Assembly (NCBI GenBank): GCA_024509875.1
Contig: JAMPIV010003431.1
Span: 186,001 to 250,000 of the forward strand
Source: Oreohelix idahoensis
Lineage: Eukaryota > Mollusca > Gastropoda > Stylommatophora > Oreohelicidae
DNA length: 64,000 bases
Reading direction: 5' to 3'
Below, in pieces: positions 20,759 through 31,510 of this stretch. Below the pieces are notes generated by a model that was given only the letters and a program-made list of their open reading frames with translations, made no database searches and was not told the DNA's origin. Position numbers and translations under genes: made by a program. Every line of letters starts with the position of its first letter. Position 1 is the stretch's first letter.

Positions 20759-22597
20759 GGTTTTTTTGTGTCTCTTCTATGGGACAATGTCTGTAATCCA
20801 GCAACCTTCTGCATCTCTGTTATTGGTGTAGTTTTCATGGCTCCTGTAATGAGCCTGAGAGCTTGATTTTGCACCTTGTCCAAAGACTGCAGATGTGAGT
20901 TAGCAGCTGATGACCATGCTGCTGAGCTAAACTCTAAGTGTGGTCTTATTACTCCATTATAAATCTTCTTTAGATTTCGTTCATTTGCTCCCCAGTTGGT
21001 ACCTGCTAATTTTCTGAGTATGCCTAGTCGTCTTCGGGCCTTTCCTTCTGCATTTTCAATATGCTTATTCCATGTAAGCCTTTGGTCAAATGTCACCCCA
21101 AGATAGGTGGGGTAGCTTTCTTCCTTGATCACAGTTGTCCCTAGGTGTATGTTAGCTGATTTGTCCTTGGGGGCGAGGGAGAACAGTGTTGTGGAGGTTT
21201 TGTCTGTGTTTATTGTGATAAGCCATTTCTCTGCCCATGACACTAGCATGTCTGCTGCCCGCTGCATTCTATAATTTGCTGTGGTGACGTTTTCATCAGC
21301 GCACCAGAGTACTAGGTCATCTGCATATAAGGCAGCTTTAACTCCTGCAGGGAGATCTTTCACCAGGTCATTGATGTAAACAAGGAAGAGTGTTGGGGAA
21401 ATTACTCCTCCTTGAGGTACCCCCTGATGGAGCAACACTTTTCTGCTCTGCAGACCGTCAAGAGTGACTCTAGTTCTCCTGTTATGCAAGTATGACTGGA
21501 TCCATTTCATCATGTTGCCTTGGATTCCACTTCTCCTAAGTTTTGCAATGAGGCCATCTTTCCACACCTTGTCAAAGGCCTGCTTGAAGTCGACCCAGAT
21601 CGTTAGGACCTTTTTCTTCTCCTGGAAGGCATCTTCTATTGCTTGAGACAAGTAAGTAACTTGGTCTTCTATACTGTAGCATTCTCTAAATCCAGCTTGT
21701 TCCGGCACCAGGATCTGCTCAGACTCTAAATACCATTTCAATCTGTGGTTGACTATTCGCTCCATAGTCTTCCCAACACAGCTTGTGAGACTGATTGGCC
21801 GGTAACTTGCAGCCTCGGTCTTACATTTCCCTTTCTTTAGTATGGGTATTGTGAATGGCTTCTCTCCATACTTGGGGTACCGTTCCTTTCAACCAGCTGT
21901 GGTTGAATATCTCAAGCAGTTTTGTCTTTGCTGCTGAGCTCAGATTTACTAGCATTTCGTTGCTGATTTTGTCTGGGCCGGGTGACTTTTGAAACTTAAG
22001 CTTGGAAATAGCCTTCTGTAGTTCTCCTAGTGTGATGGGTTCCCTCATTGGGGCAGGAGTATCTGTCTGTCCCATGGTTGCCAGTATTTCTTTTCTTATC
22101 TCTCTCTGATGATCTATGTTAATGGGTAAGTTGCTTTCTGAACTGTATCTTCTAGCAAACAAGTCTGCAGCTTGTTTTCCTCTGAAAAGTTTGCCACCTT
22201 CATCCAATGTGATAGTCTGCCTAGGTGAGGAACGCTCTTCATTTAGAGACTTGACTAATCTCCAAAGTTTCCTGCCGTCTTTCTCAAGGTTCAGCGATGC
22301 CGTTTTAGTTCTCCAGCTTTTCCGTTTTTCTTCTAGCTTTGTTCTCTGAAACTCTGCTACAGCCTTTTTCCATTTGTTGTGAGTTTCAAGTGAAGGCTGA
22401 GACTCTGCGTCCTTTCTAGCCCTGTCCATAGCTTCCTGACGTTCTTGGAGTGTGCTGGACCAGTATGGTATGTAGTTACGCCGGCATCCTTTGGGAATGG
22501 TTTCTTTTGCAGCTTGTAGTATGCATCTGTTGAAGTCTTTAACCACTTCATTAATGTCTCTGTTCTGTACCTTGAGGGTAGACAGCAGCGTGTTCAC
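20755..22597 (-). pseudogene. LINE-D reverse transcriptase
   Basis: The N-terminal part (22597-21821) includes the spacer before RT and FQKSPGPDKISNEML. A frameshift near 21870 leads to the main frame (21765-20755): EQAGFRECYSIEDQVTYL, TIWVDFKQAFDKVWKDGL (motif A), HQGVPQGGVISPTLFLVYIN (motif B), ALYADDLVLW (YADD, motif C) and PTYLGVTFDQRLTW (thumb). The frame ends at the RNase H boundary through another shift (RRDTKKP). It would make cDNA at a nicked genomic target. Confidence 0.88.
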
Positions 22598-23340
22598 CTG
22601 ATGCCTGAATAAACCCCAGTTGGCTTTTTTGTAGTTCCATCTTGTAATGGCTGGGCCTGTACTGAGAGTTGCACTCTGGACAGTAAGAAAGATTGGGCGA
22701 TGGTCGCTTCCCCCTAGTTGGTCTCCTACTTCTCTATTAATAGATCCAGCTATATCTGGTGTGGAGAAGGCAAGATCTGGTGTTGAAGTTGTGTGCCATC
22801 CTCTGGAGTAGAAGGTAGGAGTATCTGTGGCATTATTGACTAGGATTAGGGAGTGATCATCTTGCCAAGTTTCAACTTCTTCACCTCTGTGATCCAGATG
22901 GTTATAGCCCCAGCTCTGGGAGTGGCTATTAAAGTCTCCAACTGCTATAAAGTTTGGTGGCTGGTACCTGTATAGAGCTGAGACTCAGGGGTTTGTTGTT
23001 CGGACAGTAATAGTTCAGGAGTTCTATTTCCATCTTGTCTACCTTTATCTGCAACAGCTGATATTCTGCTCCATCCATGAAGGTTTTCCTTTCATGTGCA
23101 GGAATGTTATTCCTTACAAGAGTAAGTACTCCTCCTTTTCGTCTATCTTTTCTGTCAGATCTGAAGCATTGATATCCCCTTATTTTAAAGGTTTGATCTG
23201 CTTTTAAGTGAGTCTCTTGGATACAGCAAACACTGACTTGCTTCTCATACAAGATGTTTTCCAGCTCTGTCTTTTTTGCTGTATCCAGCCTGCTTGCTGT
23301 TCACTCCCTCTGCATTCCAGTGCATCATGACAAGTGGCAC
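22598..23340 (-). pseudogene. LINE-D endonuclease, frameshifted
   Basis: The ATG context MMHWNAEGVNSKQAGYSKK (frame 23505-23245) gives the N-terminus. Frame 23252-22929 continues with SVCCIQETHLKADQTFKIRG and ELLNYYCPNNKPLSL. The GDFN and SDH parts lie in a third frame within 22598-22928 (HSWGYNH- and GSDHRPI-like readings). At least two frameshifts break it. It is collinear with the intact frame at 125-859. Confidence 0.8.
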
Positions 23341-23539
23341 TCTGGGTTTCTCTTTTTTCTGTTTTGTTTTGGTCAGTAGTTCTCCTCCGCCGTCTGCTGA
23401 CTCCACAAGACGGTCTAGAGGGTCCTCCAGTAGCTGAGGGTGGGCTCTGTCGAGGCTCAGAGCCCGGCACTGCACCTGCCTGGTGGAGCTCCACAGGGCG
23501 AGCACCAGTACGAGATTTATTTGACGGTGTACTCTCCAT
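23204..23539 (-). pseudogene. LINE-D ORF1-like/leader segment
   Basis: This is a 111-residue frame directly upstream of the endonuclease: MESTPSNKSRTGARPVELHQ, then Pro/Ser/Arg-rich sequence (GGPSRPSCGVSRRRRR). It resembles 875-1120 of copy 1, including the TGARPV and AGAVPG-type segments. It may be the C-terminus of a basic ORF1 protein. In this copy it overlaps the endonuclease frame by a shift. Confidence 0.45.
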
Positions 23540-24331
23540 AGAAAAAAAAGCGAGTTGCGTGATACTGTGGTTTCCGGTGCGCCTTCTGGCCCAGTATCTA
23601 TGACTTTAGCACCTGTTCAATGGGAGAGTGGGCTCATCCCTAAATCTGTTTATGTTCCCAGTAGTAGACTATTCGCAAGCAGCCTGGGGGTGTCACTGCT
23701 CTGCGCGGACCTTGTTTACCGAGGCGGCGTCCGAGCTCGTATGGTGAAAATATGGTTGCGTTATCTTCAAAATAGCCCTGTCTTTCCCATGGCTTTTCTG
23801 CCATCCTGCAACTTTGAGTTAGGGAGTTCTGAGCTCCAGTCTCTTTCCCAGGCATTTTATCCTGGCCTGGCACGCATACAGAGGACCCCACTTCTGGTTC
23901 TAAGTTAGCAGTTGGGGATAGGTGGGGTAGCACACTGTGCATTCCCCGTCATCCAGGGGGCTCTCCAACTATGCAGAGCTTGCACAATGCTGTGCTCTGG
24001 TTCTGGGCTCTCCCAAGGAATCCTCACGTCCTGCACAGAGCCACTTCCAGATACCCACCACCTGCCAACCCTCCATTGTAGAAATCTCCTGCATGCGGCC
24101 ATCCAGTCAAGAGCCAGTATTAAGTCTGGTGCCCAAGTGATCCCCCAAGCTCAGTGTGCAATGCTGGGTTCTCATCATGCTGCAACACAGGGGGGATTGT
24201 GATGCTCAGCCATCTCTCTCAACTCTGCACCGATAAGTGGCATCGGGGACTTAACTGTGCCTCAGTACTGGGAGGCCCCGTTTCTGGGTACACCACACAC
24301 AGCCAATTGAGGCAACGGTCGCCGTGGGCGT
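23540..24331 (-). other. LINE-D 5' leader
   Basis: This sequence lies between the element's 5' end and the first recognisable frame, and it is visibly richer in G+C than the AT-rich flanks. Minus frames at 23640-23942 and 23905-24102 lack known motifs. It probably holds the internal promoter expected of a full-length LINE, but no motif is assignable by eye. Confidence 0.5.
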
Positions 24332-24989
24332 CGATGGCCTCTCAAATATCATATAGATCCGGTTAGCCAACGGACATCATCCTCGTCGTGCTAACTACAT
24401 CAATGGTGAATACTTTCGGCAATTTCTCGCAAGACTGCACTCCCTGGCAATCTGCAGTAATCTCGCCTTCACTCATCTTGACATTTATATAGTCAAACAT
24501 AAGTCCTGGATCCTTACCTCTTCAAAAATACTCACAAACACAATTCTCCAATAAACTCAGAAATTATAGGCCTACACAGATAATGGCCTCAAACTTTTGC
24601 ACTGCGCAGGCATACTCGAAACACACACTGTAGGACCGACCTCTCCCGTCGGTACCCAAAAACAGAATGCAATTAGTTCACACACTAGACCCGCCAAAAA
24701 AGACACGAGACTCGGTTGTTTAAAAAACACAACTCAGTCTCGATAATTGCATGGGCTAGTCACACGAGCTTACTCACAGCTCAAGACAGTTCAGAGAAAA
24801 AAACATCTCCGCGATTTGAACTGACCAGGGTTCGCCACTTGGAAACTTCTCGATCACACGAGGGAATTCCCCTAATACATTTTTAACTTAACATCAGCTT
24901 AATCAAGCAACGTAACCCGCAATCGAATCTATTCGCTTAACATTTTCAAGATCACCTCCCCGTGATAATATTTACTCTGTAACAATGCG

Positions 24990-25522
24990 AAACAGAAATC
25001 AAGAAGAGAATAGGAATGGCCAAAGCTACATTCAACAACATGAAACATATACTGACATCCAAACAGTTATCTCATAAATTAAAACTGAGAATCATAAAGT
25101 GTTATATATATTCTGCATTTCTGTATGGTGCAGAAACATGGACGATGAATAAGCATTTGGAAGAAAGAATTGAGGCTCTTGAAATGTGGATATATAGAAG
25201 AATGGGGCGTATCTCATGGAAAGAGATGAAAACAAATAAGGAGGTCCTAGAAAATCTAGGTATGAAAAGAGAACTAATGAGAGAGGTCAAAGTTCGGCAG
25301 CTAAAATACTTTGGCCACATAAAAAGGCATAACACCTTGCAGAAGACCATAACAGAAGGGAGAGTTGAAGGCAAACGTGCAAGGGGAAAACAGCGCTATA
25401 AGTGGGAAGATAACATCAAGAGATGGACAGGAAAGAGTCTATCAGAGTGTACCACCAAGACAAGAGACAGAAGACGTTGGAGATCCATTACAGCCAACCT
25501 TCGTTGTGGAGATGGCAACTGA
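24990..25522 (+). pseudogene. LINE-B: RT C-terminal region
   Basis: After the LTR element, the LINE-B frame continues: ETEIKKRIG, then MAKATFNNMKHILTSKQLSH (ATG at 25016), YGAETWTMNKHLEERIEALE, RQLKYFGHIKRHNTLQKTI and KRARGKQRYKWEDNIKRW, ending at 25522. This is the post-palm C-terminal domain. The frame here is uninterrupted. The full gene is split over 14 kb by the two insertions and lacks its endonuclease. Confidence 0.85.
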
Positions 25523-26230
25523 TGATGATGAGACACCCCTGTCTATGAAAAAAAAAAAATCACGTTATGGAAACAGCAACAGATGAAAAAGCTTTGATGC
25601 GTGACGGACTTTCAGAGTCAGAGGCTTGTATGACTGACAGTGGTTAAAGCCGAAAGGAAGCCATTGGCATGAAAACGGATGCCCTGGTGACAAAACACGA
25701 AACCAGAATTGGATTATGGAACGTCAGAACTATGAAAGAGGCAGGAAAACTGAGGCAGATTACAACAGAAATGAGGAACTACAGATTACATATGCTGGGA
25801 ATAAGTGAGAGCAGATGAGCCGGGACAGGGAGAATAAAAACAGCAACAGGAGAAACAGTACTTTACTCTGAAAGAGAAGATTGACAGCACAATGAAGGTG
25901 TATCCATTATCCTAAAGAAAGGAATAGAAAGTTCATATCTGGAATGGAAAGCCATAAACAACAAACTGATAAGAACAGGACTGAGAGGGAGATTTAAAAA
26001 AAGCACCACAATAATACAATGCTTTGCACCAACAAATGACAGCGATGAAGAGGTCAAGGCCGAGTTCAACCAACAGCTACAAAAGGAAATGGAAACCGCA
26101 CCTAGATATGATCTTATCATAGTAATAGAAGACCTCAGTGCGAAAGTTGGAACACACAATACATACAATGAAAGAGTAATGGGAAAATGCGGCAGAGGAA
26201 CAGCAAACGTGAATGGGGATAAACTAATAA

Positions 26231-28391
26231 CACTGACAAACAACATTTTTCTTTCTTATATAAGAATAAGTGTTCTTAGGTCAGTTTCTTGCGCTGATTT
26301 CAAATCTGAAATCCGTTTATCTCTATCACGTCGGGTTCTTAAGATATTTGTGAATAAATATATTTTTGGGAAACCGTTATTTGCTCCGTTTCATTTTTAC
26401 TATATAACTTATTAAAAATTAATAAAAAGCAACATAATTCTACTTTTTATACTGCTAAAAGATGCATGACATATGTTACGCGATTTTCCAAATAGTTACT
26501 GTATTTTGAAATAATTCTGAGCAAAATATGGCTTCTAGAAGTTGTAGAAATTCGGCTGATCTGTTCTGTTACGTGTGCGGATATTTTACCGATCGTGTTG
26601 ACCAGAAAAACTTTACACCATTACTAAAGATAGCATATGAACTTTATTTCGATTCGAAAGTTGATGATGCAAATAAATCTTGGAAGCCAAATGCGGTTTG
26701 TTTGATACATTGGCAGGTTGGTTACGAAAATCGCCGAAGCATAAGTCGATGCCTTTTGGCGTGCCAGTAATATGGCGTGAACATACTGATCACACTACTG
26801 ATTGTTACTTTTGCTTGACAAATATCCATGGTTTCACTTTTAAAACTAGAAAGTCTGTGGTTTATCCAAATATTGAATCGGTTTCGAAACCAGTGCCTCG
26901 TGATCCAATCACGTGTCCGATCCAAGTACCACCAGAACAATATCCGTTGGACGTAAATGAACCATCAGAAAGTGATAGTTTACCTGCTTTAGAAATTAAT
27001 TCTGACTCAGATTACATACCGATGAATGATGGTATGGTGTTTACTTAATTAACCATTCAGAACTTTCAGATCTAATACGTGATCTCGCTCTTACCAAAGG
27101 ACAAGCGGAATTACTCGGTTCGCGACTCAAAGAATGGAATCTTTTAGCGCCCAATACTCCGATATCTAAATTTCGTCATAGACACAGAGAACTTGTTCAA
27201 TACTTTGAGATGGATGATGACATTTGCTATTGCAAAGATGTAAACGGTCATGAGCACATAGTCAACGAATGGCGATTTTTCATCGATTCTTCCAAGACTA
27301 GTCTAAAAGCCGTGTTATTGCATAACAGAATTTTTTTTTTCATCAATTCCAGTCGCCTACTCTGTTCATATGAAAGAAACTTATGACAATATGGCTATAC
27401 GTTTGGAAAAAATAAAGTACAATGACTACCAATGGCGGATTTGTAGAGACCTAAAGGTCATTGCAATTCTCACGGGCATGCAGACTGGGTATACTAAATT
27501 TTGTTGCTTCCGATGTGAATGGGACAGCCGCAACAGACAGGAACATTATGCAAGAAAGGTGTGGCCTATCCGGGATCGTATGCAGTTCGGGCATAAAAAT
27601 GTAATACGCGAGCCATTAGTTAACAAAGACACCTTCATTTTACCACTGTTACATATAAAGTTGGGGCTCATGAAGAATTTTGTAAAAGCGTTAGATAAAA
27701 CGAGCAAAGCTTTCACTTATCTTCGAGAAAAGTTTCCGCAAGTTAGCGATGCAAAGATAAAGGAAGGTATCTTTGTAGGACCTCAGATTAGGAAAGTTAT
27801 TGCAGACAAACAATTCGAGAACTTGTTACATGGTAGGGAACTTCGCGCATGGATGGCATTCAAATCGATCGTCGATAACTTTCTGGAAAATCACAAATCT
27901 GTCGACTATGTTGCATATTGTTAAGCAGTGCATAGATGCATACATAATTATGGGCTGTAACATGTCCCTCAAAATCCATTTGCTCGATTCGCATCTTAAC
28001 TTTTTCCCTGACAACCTTGGCGAAGTCAGCGATGAACATGGAGAATGATTCCATCAAGATATCGCCGTAATGGAGTCACGTTATCAAGGATGGTGGAGTG
28101 TGACCATGCTTGCCGATTATTGTTGGATGCTTCATCGCGATGTACCACATGCCATTCACCGACGAAAGTCGACTGCAAAGAAATTCAAGCCTACATAACT
28201 GTTATACTTCTTGTACGAATGATGTTGTAATACTGTATGCGTTGTTAAAAAACTTTAATTGCGTATTTCTAGAGATCCCGACCTGATAGAGAAAAACGGT
28301 TTGCAGATTTAAAAACAGCGCATTAAAATTGACCAGAAAAACATAGAGATGTTAGAGAAAGAAAAAAAAAGTTTTTTTTTGTTAGTCAGTG
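26231..28391 (+). mobile_element. CACTG-ended DNA transposon, 2,161 bp, TAA TSD
   Basis: The ends are inverted: CACTGACAAACAACA at the left, and CACTGACTAACAAAA reading inward from the right. Longer homology runs to about 150 bp inside (shared blocks GCGCTG, AAATCTG, CCGTTT and TCTCTATCA, then CGTCGGG or GGTCGGG). TAA sits on both sides (26228-26230, 28392-28394). Deleting the element and one TAA restores the host LINE-C frame. CACTG ends with a 3-bp duplication suggest a CMC/EnSpm-like element, and TAA also fits Harbinger-like targets. The superfamily is not settled. Confidence 0.85.
26528..28200 (+). pseudogene. Transposase-like protein of the CACTG element, multiply broken
   Basis: ATG at 26528 begins MASRSCRNSADLFCYVCGYF, a Cys-rich N-terminus (CYVCG, then DCYFCLTN), followed by an acidic Ser-rich linker. 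The core reads EWRFFIDSSKTSLKAVLLHN, ICRDLKVIAILTGMQTGYTK, HIKLGLMKNFVKALDKTSK and AKIKEGIFVGPQIRK, and ends SLKIHLLDSHLNFFPDNLG and VSDEHGE. Conserved acidic positions (FIDSSK, DLKVIA, KEGIF) could form a DDE-type site. That is inference. I recognise this as a multi-copy family in invertebrate genomes but cannot name it. Lesions: shifts near 26720, 27045, 27335 (T-run) and 27905, plus a stop at 28047. Confidence 0.65.
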
Positions 28392-28610
28392 TAAGCTTCT
28401 GCAGCATTAATAACTTGGTCATTGGGGGAACCTTTTTCCACACAAAGAATTTCACAAATTAACATGGGAATCACCAAACGGCCGCGACAGCAACAAGATA
28501 GACAACATTATGATCAATGGTAGATGGAGACATTCATTACAAGATGTGAAAGTAAGAAGAGGAGCAGATGTGGGAAGCGATCACCACCTAGTAGTAGCAA
28601 GACCTTAAGG

Positions 28611-30296
28611 TGAAACTCAGAAGTGCTGGACCAAAAACTAAACAGAAAGGTATGACATCATCAAAATGAAAGACCCCCTCACAAGAAAAGCTTTTGTAGT
28701 TGATATAAAGAGATGATATCAAATTACCAATAACCATGAAAAGATAGCGACTGATGATATTAACCAGAAACTCAACACCATTTAAACAATATGTAAGGAA
28801 ACCAGCAAATCATGCTTGGAATTCCAGGGAAGGAAGAGATAAGATTGGATAACACCAACAACATTAAACATCATAGCGATGAGAAAAAAAAATGAAAAGA
28901 AAGAAAATAGAAGTAAAGTCCCCCATGTTAAAAGAAATATACAGCGAACACAAGGAAGTAAAACGTCAAACCCGAACCGAAAAAAAGGAAATTCCTAGAC
29001 GATCTTGCAAGACAGGCAGTAGTAAGAAATGAACAAAGCACAGTATATAAAATAACTAAAACCATCAACGGAAAATGAGGTGTAAACAATATTATATTGG
29101 TAAGAGATAAGCAAGGAAATCTCATCACCACAGCATAAGGGGCAGGAAACAAGATGGGCAGAGCACTTCAGAGAAACACTTAATAAGGAACCACCAGAGA
29201 CGCAGCTGAATGCTCAAGAGGCTGAAAATGATCTAGACGTAAATACAGACATTTCAGTTATTCAAGACAGACCCTGAACTAGCAGCAGAACTATTAAAAC
29301 CACTATTTGTACAATCAAATTGTCCAAGAAGGGCGACCTTGCAGACTGCAACAACTGGAGAGGAATTACTATCCTCTCTGTTCCCAGTAAAATGCTAGGC
29401 AGGATAATTATCCAGAGAATTCCAGAAGCAATAGACCATACACTGAGGAAAGAACAAGCGGGATTCAGAAAGAACAGAAGTTGTGCAGATCGTATATTCC
29501 CAGCTGCATTGTTTCCATCATAATAAGCCTCTATGCTAACTTTACATGTAGTGTTGGGCAGAGCAACCTAATTTTTGAGGTGGAGACAGGAGTACGACAG
29601 GAATGCCCTTTATCAACCACTTATTTTAGTCAGTCATAGATTGGGTGATGCGCCAAACAACAGGGGGTAGTCCAAGAAGAATACGCTGGACAACGTTTTA
29701 TACTCTGGAAGATCTGGAATATGCAGATGCCATTGCATTACTCGAACATTCACATCAACACATCCATGAAAAATACAGATAGACTGAATAAGTATAGCCA
29801 GAAGGTGGGTCTGAACATCAGTCTAAAGAAGACAGAGATCATGATACTCAATGTAGGCAATCCTGAGACCATAACAGTAAGGAACCAGAAGCTGTAACAG
29901 GCAGACACAATTACATACCAAAGATGCATAGTAACACCAGACGGCGGAACAAGCAAAGACATCAACAACAGAATGAATAAAGCGAGAACAGCCTTTGCTA
30001 GTCTCAACAACATTTGGAAGTCTTCCCAGTACAGCACAAACACCAAATTAAGATTATTTGAGAGTTGTGTACTTTCTGTGCTTCTCTATGGTGCGGAATG
30101 CTGGAGAAACAGAGAGGCCGAAACCTCCACAAATAATCTTTTGTCGGAGAACTGTAGAGGCTAAAATAACTTGTCGGAGAACTGTAGAGGCCGAGATTCA
30201 AAGAATGAACCAGAGCTGGGGCACTACACGAAGGATAGCTGCCGACCGAGCAAAGTGGTAGCAGTTTGTTGCTGCCCTATGTGATGCAGTACTATA
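28611..30296 (+). pseudogene. LINE-C reverse transcriptase, degenerate
   Basis: Scattered frames show RT order: MSKKGDLADCNNWRGITILS and KEQAGFRKNRSCADRIF (29320-29523), the GVRQECPLST region near 29585, LEYADAIALL-like sequence near 29715, LNISLKKTEIMILNV near 29815, and MNKARTAFASLNNIWKSSQY (29973-30164). A 35-bp tandem duplication containing TTGTCGGAGAACTGTAGAGG (two copies near 30133-30192) disrupts the C-terminus. The region is clearly a pseudogene. Confidence 0.75.
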
Positions 30297-31209
30297 GTTT
30301 TATTTTTCAACAGGCCCCATTCTTTTTGCTCTATATAATTATCTTCTTCTCTATGTAATTTTTTAGTTCAGTTTTATGAGGGGATTACTGGGGAGTTTAA
30401 TTTTAATATCCGCACCAGTCTTCTTTTCTCTGTAAATACAATCGAGTGCATTTATTTTATTAGGCGTTCTTATTATAAGGCGGGGTAATTTTTCAGACTA
30501 GGAAAAGTCCGGAAAACCCGGCACCTACCCGCGTAAACGAGGGATGGGGGTTAGAAAGCACTACCCAGGTACGTAGAATTAACGCTTTAACCAATCAAAG
30601 TTATTTTGGATAACGCGAGCGGTAGCAGATGATCTAACGTTAGATAATTCTTCTCTCGCGGGAGCGAACATTTTTTAGCGATTCGTGTGATAACAGGAAT
30701 CATAGTTGTTTACAATTATGATTGGCCGGGGTCAAACTTTATTAAAATGCAGCGAGATTATTGGTCTAAGCACGAAGCCACGCGATGACTCACTCATAGC
30801 GTGGCCCTTGCATCATTTTTTTCTGTAATAAATAACAGGGTCAAGTAGTGAGGGGTCTCTTTGTCTCAAGAAAATCAGACGTGAAATCAACGTCATTATC
30901 GCTTGCTCAAGCTAGAGATATTTGGTAATTGGGTATGTCGGTAACTTTATTAGCGTAGTAGGTAGATCGTTTTTTTTATGATAGATCTTAGCAGGTTAAA
31001 GTAAAGTTTTCTTCTGGGAGTTTAATTAAATTTCTTAACCAGAAGGCCATCAATTGCTATCTTAGAATAATACTAGAAGTGCGCCTATGTAGTTTCTGTG
31101 AATAAGTAGCCATATCTCTGAATTGTGTACAGGCTTTTTGAGATATTCATTGTGTAAGGTTAAGCGCTAAGATAAAACCCACTCTGTAATATGTAGTAGT
31201 AAGTTGTGA
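30297..31209. other. No gene recognised
   Basis: This is mixed-composition sequence with no frame above about 60 residues. I see no repeat shared with the rest of the window and no RNA gene. Confidence 0.45.

Positions 31210-31510
<301 letters not shown>

Larger units (their letters stand above)
19643..24331 (-). mobile_element. LINE-D copy 2, near full length, 12-bp TSD
   Basis: This 4,689-bp minus-strand LINE is inserted in the LTR between exact 12-bp repeats CGATGGCCTCTC (19631-19642 and 24332-24343). The 3' end at 19643 has a GAA-type tail. The 5' end at 24331 begins a GC-richer leader. Order from 5' to 3': leader, ORF1-like or leader segment, endonuclease, RT, RNase H, Cys-His tail. Several frameshifts make it inactive. 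The domain set with an RNase H places it in the I/Jockey-like group of LINEs. Confidence 0.9.
12008..24984 (-). mobile_element. LTR retrotransposon, Gag-like ORF only, 13 kb including nested LINE-D
   Basis: Long direct repeats (12008-13629 and 18550-24984) with TG...CA ends bound a 4,920-bp interior. The 5-bp flanks ATGTG (12003-12007) and ATGCG (24985-24989) fit an LTR-element target duplication. Removing the element and one flank restores the LINE-B frame (GRC then ETEIKKRIG). The only sizeable coding content lies on minus (16092-17833). I see no protease, RT, RNase H or integrase motif on either strand of the interior. It is therefore probably a non-autonomous derivative. Superfamily is undetermined. 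Confidence 0.85.
18550..24984 (-). repeat. LTR (5' LTR relative to the ORF), split by LINE-D
   Basis: The LTR comprises 18550-19642 and 24344-24984, about 1,734 bp once LINE-D and one TSD copy are removed. The middle carries several tandem units of about 100 bp containing CTCAAATATGCCTCATCAAA and GACGCTCTCAACATTGGCGC (about 19190-19620), more than in the left LTR. That explains the length difference between the two. Outside the array the LTRs are nearly identical, which indicates a recent insertion. Confidence 0.85.
10470..25555 (+). mobile_element. LINE-B, interrupted by LINE-C and by an LTR element
   Basis: Three collinear pieces of one LINE are recognisable: 10632-10923, 11579-12007 and 24990-25555. 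Joining them conceptually keeps the RT order: the GFRR and FIDYKKAFD region, then GVRQGC and YADD, then YLGHIITEDGRC, then KKRIGMAKATFNNMKHI. The first gap is a 643-bp LINE-C with a 12-bp TSD. The second is a 12,977-bp LTR element with a 5-bp TSD. The 3' end is a GATGATGATGA stretch followed by poly-A (about 25548-25559). Confidence 0.82.
25690..28610 (+). pseudogene. LINE-C endonuclease, split and degenerate
   Basis: The translation reads TRIGLWNVRTMKEAGKLRQI (the N-terminal Asn motif), then LGISESR in place of the usual ETH/R motif, then DLIIVIEDLSAKVG where GDFN is expected (catalytic residues lost). After the transposon it resumes with SFCSINNLVIGGT, LTWESPNGRD, and RRGADVGSDHHLVVARP (SDH intact). 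DKLI at 26221 joins SFCS at 28393 exactly when the transposon and one TAA are removed. In-frame stops occur near 25816 and 25883. Confidence 0.75.
25560..30296 (+). mobile_element. LINE-C copy 2, decayed, interrupted by a DNA transposon
   Basis: This is an older LINE-C copy with the endonuclease at 25700-26230 and 28392-28610 and the RT at about 29320-30290. It is riddled with stops and shifts. The middle is occupied by a CACTG-ended transposon (26231-28391). The end at about 30290 departs from the GAA-tailed 3' end of the other LINE-C copies, so the true 3' boundary is uncertain. It starts right after the poly-A of LINE-B. Confidence 0.75.

Noticed and set aside
23555..24366. Plus-strand ORFs across the LINE-D leader
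   Set aside because: They are antisense to the LINE-D leader, short, overlapping and without motifs.
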